Counted from the stretch's first letter, positions 1-9,160 are shown. The stretch: 64,000 nt of DNA from Dongia_A sp035695765 (GCA_035695765.1 DASRRI010000150.1:1-64000), one strand, 5' to 3'. Made by a program: numbers and translations. Notes: generated by a model from the sequence alone, not told the origin.

Positions 1-128
1 CCGAGACAGCGCAGATCACTCCACACCGCACAAACCAACAATAACCAAACCCAAGATCCACGTTCAGCAAAAGCTCCGATACCAACCAAAGCCCGCCGCC
101 CGCGAATCCCTTCTCGTCATATACACCT

Positions 129-140
129 TGTCAAATAGCA
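129..140 (-). promoter_or_regulatory. boxA-like antitermination element in a putative rRNA leader
   Basis: The minus strand reads TGCTATTTGACA, close to the rRNA boxA consensus TGCTCTTTAACA that loads NusB/NusE for antitermination. It lies about 60 bases downstream of the promoter at 198-227 and after a stem-loop (157-175, CCGGCT paired with AGCCGG). Position and sequence together support an rRNA leader. Confidence 0.55.
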
Positions 141-197
141 GGGCGCGAGAACTCTTCCGGCTTGTTGCCAGCCGGCTCTCTCGCCAACGGAGGCGGG

Positions 198-227
198 CTT
201 ATACGTGACAGTTCGGAAACCTGTCAA
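198..227 (-). promoter_or_regulatory. Strong sigma-70-type promoter, probably of an rRNA operon
   Basis: On the minus strand TTGACA (222-227) is followed after 18 bases by TATAAG (198-203), close to the housekeeping promoter consensus. Downstream come a GC-rich hairpin and a boxA-like sequence, the arrangement expected ahead of 16S rRNA. The promoter is seen directly. The assignment to an rRNA operon is inferred from the leader and cannot be confirmed because 16S would be to the left of position 1. Confidence 0.6.
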
Positions 228-611
228 CGCTCTTCTTGGCCTAATTCAGCCATATCGCCGAAGGGTCCGGCGCAATATCCGAAAATTCATTGGATATCAG
301 CCGTTTACCAGACCTTAACGAGGTTGGGTGCACCCTCTCGTGGAACTCAGCAGGCGGAACTGACTTATGCAATAGATTCAGACTGTGGCCTTCTCGCAAC
401 GCACCATGGCGCCACGGTCACAGATCCTCGACGTGCTCCAGATCTCCGACTGCCCGCTAAATTCATGATCTAACAGGCTTTTTGGGTTGACACGGTCCAC
501 CATGGCAAGCATCTTCTTAACCTTAACAGCCGCGACTCGTGGCAGTTCCATTGCAGTGCACCTGCTATCGGGACGCCTCGGATCGTTAACAAAACCGACC
601 AATTTATCGAG

Positions 612-2363
612 TTGGGGGATAATCCGTTGATTTTCGCGCGTAGCCAAGTTTGGGGCACGCTCAAGCGTTACCTAATGTATACAACCGCCGGTTTTGTCGT
701 GCTCGGCGGCCTCGGTGCCGTCTGGTCGCACCGGCCCGCTACGATTGAAAACGCGGCTGCCAGCCAGTTTGCGGGCGTTGCAGCCGCCGGTCAGCTCACG
801 CTCTCCACCGCGCAGAATAAGCCCGCCTGGACCCAGCGATTGATCGCCGACCTTTCCGCGCAGAAAAACTTTGCCGCGAAGCCGATTCAGATCGCCGCCG
901 CCGATGACCATGCCATCGCCCTTGCGCCGCATGAAGCTGTAGCGCCCCGCCTGAAGCCGGTTGCGCGCAAGAATCCCGGCACCGAAACCGATCGCGCGCC
1001 GGTTTCGGCTGCGATGGTCGCGCTACCCAACGTCGAGCTGAACGCATTTGCGAATCCCGCGCCGACCACCTACGACACCAGCCCATTCGATTCAATGCTG
1101 AACGCGCATAACGCCGCGCGCACACCGCAGCCCGACAGTTCCTGGGATGAAGACGGCGAGTCGATCGCCGCCGAGATCGCCAATGACATCCAGAAGGTGA
1201 TCGAGGTGCGCCCCGGCGACACGCTCTATGGCGTTCTGGTCGATGCCGGCGTCACCGAAGATGATGCGAACAACGCCGTCGGCGCCATCGCCGACGTGTT
1301 CTCGCCGCGCGACCTGCGCGCGGGCCAGGAGATCAAGCTCAACATCACGACGGCATCAGGCACGCGCCAGCGCGACGCCGATCCGCAATTGATGAGCCTC
1401 AGCTTCGAGCCTGACGTCACCACCGACGTCAAGTTGACGCGCAGCGGCGCCGGCGATTTTGTCGCTTCCGCCATCGACAAGCCGATCGTCGAAGAGAATC
1501 GCCGCGCCGCTGGAATCATCAATAGCAGCCTGTTCGATGCCGCGCAGGAAGCCGGCGTTCCGATGCCGGTCGTTGCCGACCTCATCAAGACCTTCTCCTT
1601 CGACGTCGACTTTCAGCGTGATATCCAGGATGGCGACTCGTTCGAAGTGCTTTACGAGCGCATGGAAAATGATTCCGGCGCATTCGTGAAGTCCGGCAAG
1701 ATCCTGTTTGCTTCGCTCACGCTGTCCGGCCGGATCGTCCCGGTCTATTACTTCGAGCGCGACGGCGACGGCGAGTATTTCACCCCCAATGGCGAAGCGA
1801 TCCGCAAGTCGCTGCTCCGCACGCCGGTCGACGGCGCGCGCATCACGTCGGGCTTCGGCATGCGCATGCATCCGCTGCTCGGCTACTCCAAGATGCACAA
1901 GGGTATTGATTTCGGCGCGCCCACCGGGACACCGATCTATGCCGCCGGGTCCGGCACCATCGTCGAGATGGGCAAGAAAGGCGCCTACGGCAACTACGTC
2001 CGCATTCGTCACAACGGCGAATACCAGACCGCCTATGCCCATATGAGCCGGTTCGCCAAGGGCCTTGTTCAGGGCGAAAAGGTGAAGCAGGGCGACGTGA
2101 TCGGTTACGTGGGCGCGACGGGCCGCGCAACCGGACCGCATCTGCATTACGAGATCCTGGTCGCCGGCGAGCAGATCAATCCGGCCAAGGTCAAGACGGT
2201 CGCCAGCAACAAGCTGAATGGCAAGCAATTGAAGGCGTTCCAGGCGCAGGTCGCGAAGATCGACGCCGAGCGCAAGCGCCAGGCCGATCAGCAGCTGATC
2301 GCCGAACGGCCCGATGCGGCGGCGCCAGTCGATTGCACCGGCAGCGCAGGTTGCCAGAATTAG
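612..2363 (+). CDS. M23 family metallopeptidase (murein endopeptidase-like)
   Basis: Probable cell-envelope peptidase that cuts peptidoglycan cross-links, or a degenerate activator of amidases. The 583-residue product has an N-terminal membrane segment (about 21-40), a long Ala/Pro-rich linker, a LysM-like stretch near residue 197 (VRPGDTLYGVL) and a C-terminal M23 domain. The zinc ligands are present: H429 and D433 in HKGIDFG, and HLHYE with H510/H512. All key residues are intact, so it is probably active. The TTG at 612 gives the longest frame; ATG at 675 would still include the membrane segment and may be the true start. A hairpin terminator follows the stop. Confidence 0.85.
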   Translation: MGDNPLIFARSQVWGTLKRYLMYTTAGFVVLGGLGAVWSHRPATIENAAASQFAGVAAAGQLTLSTAQNKPAWTQRLIADLSAQKNFAAKPIQIAAADDHAIALAPHEAVAPRLKPVARKNPGTETDRAPVSAAMVALPNVELNAFANPAPTTYDTSPFDSMLNAHNAARTPQPDSSWDEDGESIAAEIANDIQKVIEVRPGDTLYGVLVDAGVTEDDANNAVGAIADVFSPRDLRAGQEIKLNITTASGTRQRDADPQLMSLSFEPDVTTDVKLTRSGAGDFVASAIDKPIVEENRRAAGIINSSLFDAAQEAGVPMPVVADLIKTFSFDVDFQRDIQDGDSFEVLYERMENDSGAFVKSGKILFASLTLSGRIVPVYYFERDGDGEYFTPNGEAIRKSLLRTPVDGARITSGFGMRMHPLLGYSKMHKGIDFGAPTGTPIYAAGSGTIVEMGKKGAYGNYVRIRHNGEYQTAYAHMSRFAKGLVQGEKVKQGDVIGYVGATGRATGPHLHYEILVAGEQINPAKVKTVASNKLNGKQLKAFQAQVAKIDAERKRQADQQLIAERPDAAAPVDCTGSAGCQN

Positions 2364-2415
2364 AACGGCAGCGCGGGCTGCTACAACTAAGAACCAACCT
2401 GCAGCGGAACAGACG

Positions 2416-2450
2416 AACGGCCGGGCAATTTGCCCGGCCGTTTGCTTTTG
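2416..2450 (+). terminator. Intrinsic terminator after the M23 peptidase gene
   Basis: Two 13-base arms (2416-2428 and 2430-2442) form a near-perfect palindrome, AACGGCCGGGCAA against its complement, followed by a T-rich run. It lies 53 bases after the peptidase stop and before the next gene's ribosome binding site, so the two genes are probably transcribed separately. Confidence 0.8.
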
Positions 2451-2546
2451 ATCACGGTGGCGGATCAATCCACGCCGATGTCCCACATTCGCCACATTCT
2501 GAACATCATCGGCGAGGAACCTATCGCCGCCAGGGAGGAGGTCGAG

Positions 2547-2813
2547 ATGATCATTGCCATATTCGCTTTCATCGCTCTGCCGGTGGCGCTGTTTTTCATC
2601 CCCATGATGTTGCGAGGAAACTGGCTTTCCTACTATGTCGGGCTGGTTGCAGTCGTACTCACGATTGCCCTGGGTTACCAAAGCAGGCACGGCCACTCGC
2701 TCAACGGCTTTGCGGATACGCTCTCTGCCCTCTACTGGGCCTGGTTGATCGCAGCCACCGGTTCCGGTGTTCTCTTGGGAGCGATCATGCGACGCGACCA
2801 GAGCGCTGCGTGA
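2547..2813 (+). CDS. Small three-helix membrane protein, function unknown
   Basis: An 88-residue hydrophobic protein with three likely membrane helices (about 2-20, 27-43 and 60-80) and a short basic loop (RRDQ) near the C-terminus. The start at 2547 is chosen because AGGGAGGAGG sits immediately upstream of this ATG; the same frame extends upstream to TTG at 2430, but that start falls inside the terminator hairpin. I recognise no family. It lies alone between the M23 peptidase terminator and the convergent chemoreceptor gene. Confidence 0.6.
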   Translation: MIIAIFAFIALPVALFFIPMMLRGNWLSYYVGLVAVVLTIALGYQSRHGHSLNGFADTLSALYWAWLIAATGSGVLLGAIMRRDQSAA

Positions 2814-2906
2814 CCGTTGCCTGGCAACCTGTCCCGGTCAGATTGACCCTGCTCGCGGCCCTGCAGCCGCCACTCCGCTGATCGGCCGCAACCTGTCGCG
2901 TACGCT

Positions 2907-4589
2907 TCACGCCACCCGGATGTCGCGTACGAAGTGCTCGATCACGTTGCGGATGTTGTCGGTGTGCTTGCCGAGCTGATGCGAGGCATCGAGCACAGTC
3001 GCGGCAGCGCCCTTGGTGCCCTCGGCGGCGCGGGCCACCAGTTCCACCTTCTGCGAGACTTCCTGGTTGCCGGCGGAGGCTTCCTGCACATTGCGCGCGA
3101 TCTCGCGCGTGGCAGCGTTCTGCTCTTCGACCGCCGCGGCAACACCGCTCGAAATCTCCGTCATCTGCCGGACCTGGCCGCCCACGGAGCGGATCGCATC
3201 TGCGGTCGATTGCGTTGAGTTCTGGATCGCGGAGATCTGCACGGCGATATCCTCGGTCGCACGCGCGGTCTGGTTGGCGAGGCTCTTGACCTCGTTGGCG
3301 ACAACCGCAAACCCCTTGCCCGCCTCGCCGGCGCGAGCCGCTTCGATCGTCGCATTGAGCGCCAGCAGGTTGGTCTGGTTCGAGATCTCGGTGATCAGCC
3401 GGACCACATCGCCGATCTTGGTCGAGGCCTCGGTCAGCATCTCGACCCGCGAGGTGGTTTCGTTGATCGAATGTTCCGACTGGGACGCAATGCTGGCCTG
3501 GTTGGAGACCTGGCGGCTGATTTCCATGATCGAGGCCGACAGCTCCTCCGTGGCGGCGGCAACGGTCGAGACATTCGCGCTCGCTTCGGCCGCCGCGGCC
3601 GCAACTTTCTGCGCCTGCTCGAGCGAATCGGTCGAGGACTGGTCGAGTGCGCCGGCCGTATGGTCCAGCGCCTCGGCCGAACTGACTAGGGCGCGCAGGA
3701 TGGTTTCGATGTCCTGGTCGAAGCGCTGGGCGCGCTGCGCGATCTCGGCCGCTCGGCGTTCCTTGGCGGCCTGGTCCCTTGCCGCTGCTTCCTGCAGCTC
3801 CTGGTTCCGGCGCATGTTCTGCGCGAACACTTCGACCGCGCTCGCCATGTTGCCGACTTCATCGCGCCGGTCGGCGAACGGGATCGCCACGTTCATGTCG
3901 CCGCCGGCGAGCTGCTTCATGGTGCCGGTGATGGACCGGATCGGCGCGCCGATCGAGCGCGACAGCCAGAAGAAGAAGCCGATGGAGGCCGCCAGGGTCA
4001 CCACAGCGCTCAAGATCACGGTCAATGAGGTCGTATCCAGCGCGTCCGATTTCTCGGCGCTGGCAGCCGCGGAATTGGCATCGAGAATGGCACTGACAGC
4101 GGCGCCTGCTTTCTCCAGCATGGAGGTCAGCTCCTCGCCGGCACCGGTCACTTCGATGGCGCGCGCCTCATTCACCGTATCGGGATGGCGCATCAGCTTC
4201 AGCTGCCGCGCCGCGGGGCCAGTCCGCCAGGCATCGACGACGGTGCCAATTTCCTTGACGCCTGCCACCAGGTTCCCCTCGCCGGCCGCTTGATCGAGCG
4301 CCGTCTGAAGATCGGCACCGAACTGCGCGTTGAGGGCTTCGAAATCCTTGCCGTATTTGGAGCTGCCGGTCACCAGGAGACCACGCATCGCGGCCTGCAG
4401 CTTAGCGGCATCCGCCAGCACCGTGTTGACAGTCCTGGCTTGCAGCACCGTCGTGTCACTGATGCCGCTGGCGCGCTCGATGCGCGCCGATTGGAGGATC
4501 GCGATGGCACCCGCGATGATGATGACAAGGCCCAGCAGCGAGAAGGCCGCGATCAGCTTCTTGGCGACCGAAAGATCGGAGAGACGCAT
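2907..4589 (-). CDS. Methyl-accepting chemotaxis protein
   Basis: Membrane chemoreceptor that would signal to CheA/CheW. The 560 residues contain TM1 (about 11-31), a helical periplasmic sensor region (about 32-187), TM2 (about 188-209), a HAMP domain and a cytoplasmic signalling domain whose hairpin tip carries the conserved NQTNLLALNATIEAARAG and GKGFAVVANEVKSLA stretches. It ends in FVRDIRVA with no CheB/CheR-tethering pentapeptide. The gene begins 13 bases after the stop of the upstream secreted PDC protein, implying one transcript and possibly a joint sensing role. No che genes are in the window. Confidence 0.93.
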   Translation of the reverse strand: MRLSDLSVAKKLIAAFSLLGLVIIIAGAIAILQSARIERASGISDTTVLQARTVNTVLADAAKLQAAMRGLLVTGSSKYGKDFEALNAQFGADLQTALDQAAGEGNLVAGVKEIGTVVDAWRTGPAARQLKLMRHPDTVNEARAIEVTGAGEELTSMLEKAGAAVSAILDANSAAASAEKSDALDTTSLTVILSAVVTLAASIGFFFWLSRSIGAPIRSITGTMKQLAGGDMNVAIPFADRRDEVGNMASAVEVFAQNMRRNQELQEAAARDQAAKERRAAEIAQRAQRFDQDIETILRALVSSAEALDHTAGALDQSSTDSLEQAQKVAAAAAEASANVSTVAAATEELSASIMEISRQVSNQASIASQSEHSINETTSRVEMLTEASTKIGDVVRLITEISNQTNLLALNATIEAARAGEAGKGFAVVANEVKSLANQTARATEDIAVQISAIQNSTQSTADAIRSVGGQVRQMTEISSGVAAAVEEQNAATREIARNVQEASAGNQEVSQKVELVARAAEGTKGAAATVLDASHQLGKHTDNIRNVIEHFVRDIRVA

Positions 4590-4602
4590 GGTGTGAGAGT
4601 CC

Positions 4603-5238
4603 TTAAGAGCCGGCCTGGAGCCGCCGCTGCAGCTCGGTCAGGTTGATTTCCGCGGTGGCAGCGCCGATGGCGGCCTTGCTTGCTGGGTCGACGATGGTGA
4701 GGTTGACCTGGGCGCGCCAGGTCTTGGTCTCCTCGTTATATTCCGGCTCGTCGATGAAAACGGCGTCGGCGCCGACGGCGAAGGTTTTCTGAAACTTGCC
4801 CTCGTCACCTTGCCAATAGTCGGATGTCACCGAGCTCTGGCCGACATTGAGGCCGAACTTGTCCATGATGAAGATCTCGGTGAAGAGGCCCGCGGACTTT
4901 GCCTGGGTGTAGAGGAGATAGCTGGAAAGCGGGCTGCTGAGAATCTCGGCGATCAACGGCTGATCGTCGGATTTGGCTTCGCTCTTCCAGGCAGCGTCGA
5001 GCTTGTCGATCTCGGCCTGCTGCACGCCCTCATGACTCTTGTTGGACGAGGCCACCGACAGGATGGTGACCGGCTGCTGCAATTGCTGGCGCAGGCTTTC
5101 GACGAATTCCGGCGTGATGATGCGCGCCGATATCGGTGCGGGCGCCGCGCTCGCCGTTTCCTGTGCCCATGAATGGTTGAATAGGCCGAGAACCATCAGT
5201 ATCGCGGCACTGGCGCTCAAGCGGCGTCGGACGGACAT
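4603..5238 (-). CDS. Secreted stand-alone PDC-type sensor protein
   Basis: A 211-residue exported protein: an N-terminal signal peptide ending near SWA|QE is followed by one PDC/dCache-like fold (PVTILSVASSNKSH ... GLFTEIFIMDKFGLNVGQS ... TSDYWQGDEGKFQKTF), the ligand-binding module usually built into chemoreceptors and histidine kinases. There is no membrane anchor or output domain. The start at 5238 is preferred because GGGGAAAG precedes that ATG; an upstream ATG at 5265 lacks a ribosome binding site. It is the first gene of a two-gene unit with the chemoreceptor, so it may present a ligand to it. That role is inference. Confidence 0.75.
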   Translation of the reverse strand: MSVRRRLSASAAILMVLGLFNHSWAQETASAAPAPISARIITPEFVESLRQQLQQPVTILSVASSNKSHEGVQQAEIDKLDAAWKSEAKSDDQPLIAEILSSPLSSYLLYTQAKSAGLFTEIFIMDKFGLNVGQSSVTSDYWQGDEGKFQKTFAVGADAVFIDEPEYNEETKTWRAQVNLTIVDPASKAAIGAATAEINLTELQRRLQAGS

Positions 5239-5403
5239 GCTCTTTCCCCATGGGGTGACTGACATGTCTGTCGGTATAGGCTGCTGAACGTAAAGGAATC
5301 GTCAAGTTCTGCTGATGAAGGCCGGGCAACTGGCTGGAAGACATAGGAAAAAACAATCTGTGCGGTGCGCTGTCGTCCACCGGCGCCCCACCGGTCCGCG
5401 ATG

Positions 5404-7998
5404 TCACGCCGCCTCCGACAGCTTCTTGCCATCGATGGTAAGGCCATCTCTTTCGGCGGAAACCCGGATCACGTCGCCGGCCTTGAACCTGCCTTCCAGC
5501 AGCAGGGTGGCGAGCGGGTTCTGCAGCTCGCGCTGGATGACGCGCTTCAACGGCCGGGCGCCGTAGATCGGGTCATAGCCGGCTTCACCCAGCCACGCCC
5601 TGGCGCTGTCGTCCAGCTGCAGCTCCAGCTTGCGGTCGGCCAGCAAGGCCTGCAGCCGCTGCAGCTGGATGGTCACGATGCCGGTCATGTCGTCACGCGA
5701 CAGGCGGTGGAACAGCACGAGTTCATCTAGCCGGTTGAGGAATTCCGGCCGGAAGGCCTGACGCACCACGTTCATCACCTGGGCACGCACCAGATCGACA
5801 TCTTCGTCCTCCTTCTGGGCGGCGAGGATGTCGCTTCCAAGATTGGAGGTGAGGATGATCAAAGTATTCTTGAAATCGACCGTGCGGCCCTGCCCATCGG
5901 TGAGGCGCCCGTCATCCAGCACCTGCAGCAGGATATTGAAGACGTCGGGGTGGGCCTTCTCGACCTCGTCGAACAGGATCACCTGGTAGGGCCGGCGGCG
6001 TACCGCTTCGGTGAGGACGCCGCCTTCCTCGTAGCCAACATAGCCCGGCGGCGCGCCGATCAGGCGAGCCACGGCGTGCTTTTCCATGAATTCCGACATG
6101 TCGACGCGCAACAGCGCCTGCTCGTCATCGAACAGGAAGGCGGCCAAAGCCTTCGAGAGCTCGGTCTTGCCGACACCGGTCGGGCCTAGCATCAGGAACG
6201 ACCCGATCGGCCGGTTGGGATCCTGGAGCCCTGCACGCGCCCGCCGCACCGCGTTGGAGACGGCGACAATCGCCTCCTCCTGGCCGATCACGCGGTTGCC
6301 CAGCATCTTTTCCATGCGCAGCAGCTTGTCACGCTCGCCTTCCAGCATCTTGTCGACCGGGATGCCGGTCCAGCGCGAGACGACGGATGCGATGTCCTCT
6401 TCGCTCACCACCTCGTTCAGCATGCGGTGCTGCTGCGCTGCCTCGGCTTCCTTCAGCTTCTTCTCGAGGCCGGGAATGACGGAATAGGTCAACTCGCCCG
6501 CGCGCGCGAAATCGCCGCGGCGCTGCGCCTGCTCGGCTTCCAACCTGCCCTGGTCGATCTGCTCCTTGAGCTTCTGCGTATCCTGCAAGGTACGCTTTTC
6601 CGCCTGCCATTCATTGGTCAGGCGGCGGGACTGGTCTTCGAGCTCTTCGATCTCCTGGACCAGTTCCTTCAGCCGATCCTTGGAAGCCTCGTCGCTTTCC
6701 TTTTTCAGCGCTTCGCGCTCGATCTTGAGCTGGACCAGGCGTCGATCGATCTCGTCGATCTCCTCCGGCTTGGAATCCACTTCCATGCGCAGACGGCTGG
6801 CCGCCTCGTCGACCAGGTCGATCGCCTTGTCGGGCAGGAAACGGTCGGTGATATAGCGATTGGAGAGCGTCGCGGCAGCGACGATCGCGCCATCGGTGAT
6901 CCTGACGCCGTGATGCAGCTCGTATTTCTCCTTGAGCCCGCGCAGGATCGAGATGGTGTCGGCGACATTCGGCTCGCTCACGAACACCGGCTGGAAGCGC
7001 CGAGCCAGGGCCGCGTCCTTTTCGATATGCTTGCGATATTCATCGAGCGTGGTGGCGCCGACGCAATGCAGCTCGCCGCGCGACAAGGCCGGCTTCAGCA
7101 TGTTGGAGGCGTCCATCGCGCCTTCCGCCTTGCCGGCGCCGACCAAGGTATGCAGTTCGTCGATGAAGATGACGATATCGCCTTCGGCGGATGCGATCTC
7201 CTGCAGCACCGCCTTCAGCCTTTCCTCGAACTCGCCGCGATATTTCGCGCCGGCGATGAGAGCGCCGAGATCGAGCGACATCAGCGATTTGTGCTTAAGC
7301 CCTTCCGGCACGTCGCCGTTCGCAATGCGCAGAGCGAGGCCTTCAACGATCGCGGTCTTACCGACGCCGGGCTCGCCGATCAGCACGGGGTTGTTCTTGG
7401 TGCGGCGCGCCAGCACCTGGATGGTGCGGCGGATTTCCTCGTCGCGCCCGATCACGGGATCGAGCTTTCCGGCGCGCGCCTGCGCGGTCAGGTCGCGGGC
7501 ATATTTCTTCAGCGCATCATAACTGTCTTCAGCGCTTGCACTTTGCGCGGTGCGGCCTTTGCGCAGTTCGTTGATTGCGGCATTCAGTCCTTGCGCCGTC
7601 GCGCCGGCATCCTTGAGGATGCGCCCCGTGGATCCTTCGCTCGACAAAGCGAGCGCAAGCAGCATGCGTTCGGCCGTGACGAAACCATCGCCGGCCTTTT
7701 CCGCCATCTTCTCGGCCTGATCCAGCACGCGCGCCAGTTCCGGCCCCATATAGACCTGGCCCGCGCCGGAGCCTTCGACCTTCGGCTGCTTCTCGAGTGC
7801 CTTCTCGGTCGCTGCCAATGCGCGCGCGGGATCAGCCCCGGAATTGCGCAAGAGGCCGGCAGCAAGGCCGTCCTTATCGTCCAGCAGGATCTTCAGAAGA
7901 TGTTCGGGAGTGAGCCGCTGATGGCCGGACCGCAAGGCCAGTGCCTGCGCAGCCTGCAGCAATCCACGCGACCGTTCGGTGAATTTTTCCAAATCCAT
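5404..7998 (-). CDS. clpB: ATP-dependent disaggregase ClpB
   Basis: Hexameric AAA+ chaperone that works with DnaK/DnaJ/GrpE to pull proteins out of aggregates. At 864 residues it has the full family length: N-terminal Clp repeat domain (1-150), first AAA+ module with Walker A GEPGVGKT near 206, coiled-coil middle domain (about 410-530), second AAA+ module with Walker A GPTGVGKT near 605, and a C-terminal D2-small domain. No protease-binding loop is expected or seen. A heat-shock-type promoter lies about 90 bases upstream. Confidence 0.97.
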   Translation of the reverse strand: MDLEKFTERSRGLLQAAQALALRSGHQRLTPEHLLKILLDDKDGLAAGLLRNSGADPARALAATEKALEKQPKVEGSGAGQVYMGPELARVLDQAEKMAEKAGDGFVTAERMLLALALSSEGSTGRILKDAGATAQGLNAAINELRKGRTAQSASAEDSYDALKKYARDLTAQARAGKLDPVIGRDEEIRRTIQVLARRTKNNPVLIGEPGVGKTAIVEGLALRIANGDVPEGLKHKSLMSLDLGALIAGAKYRGEFEERLKAVLQEIASAEGDIVIFIDELHTLVGAGKAEGAMDASNMLKPALSRGELHCVGATTLDEYRKHIEKDAALARRFQPVFVSEPNVADTISILRGLKEKYELHHGVRITDGAIVAAATLSNRYITDRFLPDKAIDLVDEAASRLRMEVDSKPEEIDEIDRRLVQLKIEREALKKESDEASKDRLKELVQEIEELEDQSRRLTNEWQAEKRTLQDTQKLKEQIDQGRLEAEQAQRRGDFARAGELTYSVIPGLEKKLKEAEAAQQHRMLNEVVSEEDIASVVSRWTGIPVDKMLEGERDKLLRMEKMLGNRVIGQEEAIVAVSNAVRRARAGLQDPNRPIGSFLMLGPTGVGKTELSKALAAFLFDDEQALLRVDMSEFMEKHAVARLIGAPPGYVGYEEGGVLTEAVRRRPYQVILFDEVEKAHPDVFNILLQVLDDGRLTDGQGRTVDFKNTLIILTSNLGSDILAAQKEDEDVDLVRAQVMNVVRQAFRPEFLNRLDELVLFHRLSRDDMTGIVTIQLQRLQALLADRKLELQLDDSARAWLGEAGYDPIYGARPLKRVIQRELQNPLATLLLEGRFKAGDVIRVSAERDGLTIDGKKLSEAA

Positions 7999-8083
7999 AA
8001 TCGCCCTCGCTCGACCGCGCCCGACAGGTCAGCACGCGCTCTTGGATGCTCCAGGAAAGCTCGAAAGCTTGGCCCTGAGAACG

Positions 8084-8111
8084 ATATGGGAATGCCTGAT
8101 TTATAAACAAG
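8084..8111 (-). promoter_or_regulatory. Sigma-32 (RpoH) type heat-shock promoter of clpB
   Basis: On the minus strand CTTG (8108-8111) is followed after exactly 17 bases by CCCATAT (8084-8090), matching the alphaproteobacterial RpoH consensus CTTG-N17-CYTATNT. It sits 86 bases upstream of the clpB start, where a heat-shock promoter is expected. Confidence 0.7.
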
Positions 8112-8123
8112 AGGCGCGGCGGC

Positions 8124-8148
8124 CCGCCCCGGCGACAATCCGGGGCGG
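8124..8148 (-). terminator. GC-rich hairpin after the DUF4167 gene
   Basis: Nine-base perfect arms, CCGCCCCGG (8124-8132) and CCGGGGCGG (8140-8148), with a 7-base loop lie just past the stop of the DUF4167 gene and just before the clpB promoter. There is no immediate T-run on the minus strand, so it may be a weak or Rho-assisted terminator. Confidence 0.4.
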
Positions 8149-8179
8149 ACGCCAATCTTCGAGAATCAGCTGTATCGCG

Positions 8180-9160
8180 CTATTCGCCCGATTCGGCAGA
8201 CCCTTGTCCGTCCGGCGAGCGGGGCTCGTCCTGGCGTCCTTCCGCCTGACGCCCCTCACCCTGGCGCGATCCACGCCGGCCAGGACCACGAAGACGGGGC
8301 CGCGGCGTGCGCAGGGTGCGCTGCACGCCCTCTTCAGCGTCGTCGGCGGCCGTTTCCGGGGCGGCCGCGGGCGCTGCCGCTGGCGTCAGCAATTCCTCGG
8401 GATAGTCCGGCTGCTCTTCGCTGCTGGGCTGAGAAGCGGGGCGGGCGGGCTCTGCGGGCGCAGCATAGGACGGCTGCGCTGCGCTGCGTTCGGTGTAGGT
8501 GTCATAGCTGTTCCCGTGGCCGTTGGCCTGGGCGACGTTGCCGCTGACGTTCTGCTGGTTCGGGTTCTGGCCCTGGCCATCACCTTGCGAACGGGCGCTC
8601 TGCTGGTGCCCGCCTTGCTGGTGACCGCCATGCTGATGGCCACCCTGGCGGTGCCCACCCTGGCCTCCATGACCCTGGTTGCCGTGACCTTGGCCGCCAT
8701 GGCTTTGGCCGCCTTGACCTTGGCCACTCTGGTTGCCGGGGTTCTGACCCTGCATGCCATCGCTCATGCCCGAATCGATGCCCTGTGGATTGGCACCGCC
8801 GGAACTGTACAGCGCGGCCGACAGGCCCTGGCTGACGTTCTGAACATTGACGTCCGCGACGGAGAGCTCGCGCCCACCCATCCGTGGCCGCTGGCCATCG
8901 TTCATCGCACTCAGCACGCGGTAATAATGGTCCGCATGCTGCAGGAAGTTCTCGGCGGCAACCCGGTCGCCGGCAGAACCCGCGTCACGCGCGAGCTGCA
9001 GATATTTCTCAAGCACCTGATAGGCATTGCCGCGAACGCGCAGCTCCTGCCCACCGCCATCGTACCCCTGACCCTTGTTATGGCCACTACCACCACCCAT
9101 TCCATGGGGTTTGCGCGGGCCACGGCCACGAGCGCGTCGGTTATTGTTGTTCTGTTTCAT
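8180..9160 (-). CDS. DUF4167 domain protein
   Basis: A 326-residue protein of unknown function that is widespread in alphaproteobacteria. The conserved part is the N-terminus: a basic RRARGRGPRK tract, then GNAYQVLEKYLQLARDAGSAGDRVAAENFLQHADHYYRVL (about 43-82), the DUF4167 signature. The rest is low-complexity: a long His/Gly/Gln-rich stretch with repeated GGHQ/GNQGH units, then acidic and Arg-rich tails (RTPRPRLRGPGRRG). The composition suggests an RNA- or ribosome-associated protein, which is inference only. It is separated from prmC by a 309-base gap. Confidence 0.85.
   Translation of the reverse strand: MKQNNNNRRARGRGPRKPHGMGGGSGHNKGQGYDGGGQELRVRGNAYQVLEKYLQLARDAGSAGDRVAAENFLQHADHYYRVLSAMNDGQRPRMGGRELSVADVNVQNVSQGLSAALYSSGGANPQGIDSGMSDGMQGQNPGNQSGQGQGGQSHGGQGHGNQGHGGQGGHRQGGHQHGGHQQGGHQQSARSQGDGQGQNPNQQNVSGNVAQANGHGNSYDTYTERSAAQPSYAAPAEPARPASQPSSEEQPDYPEELLTPAAAPAAAPETAADDAEEGVQRTLRTPRPRLRGPGRRGSRQGEGRQAEGRQDEPRSPDGQGSAESGE

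Larger units (their letters stand above)
1..611. other. Non-coding left edge, rRNA operon leader region
   Basis: No convincing protein gene is visible in these 611 bases. The left 230 bases read, on the minus strand, like the promoter and leader of an rRNA operon (listed separately): promoter, GC-rich hairpin at 157-175, boxA-like element, then transcribed leader to the window edge. The 16S gene itself would lie outside the window. The right part (about 240-611) is the upstream region of the M23 peptidase. It has a TTGACA at 487-492 but no good -10 hexamer at the right spacing, so I do not call a promoter there. Confidence 0.5.

Noticed and set aside
487..515. Promoter with TTGACA at 487-492 ahead of the M23 gene
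   Set aside because: At 17-base spacing the -10 position reads CATCTT, a poor match, so it was not listed.
1356..2696. 446-codon minus-strand frame antisense to the M23 peptidase
   Set aside because: High-GC shadow: the composition is that of the reverse frame, with no motifs, and the plus-strand M23 domain is unambiguous.
3013..4293. 426-codon plus-strand frame antisense to the chemoreceptor
   Set aside because: Ser/Ala-rich shadow frame with no family signature; the chemoreceptor on the minus strand is clear.
6427..8106. 559-codon plus-strand frame antisense to clpB
   Set aside because: Shadow of a strongly conserved gene; no domains visible.
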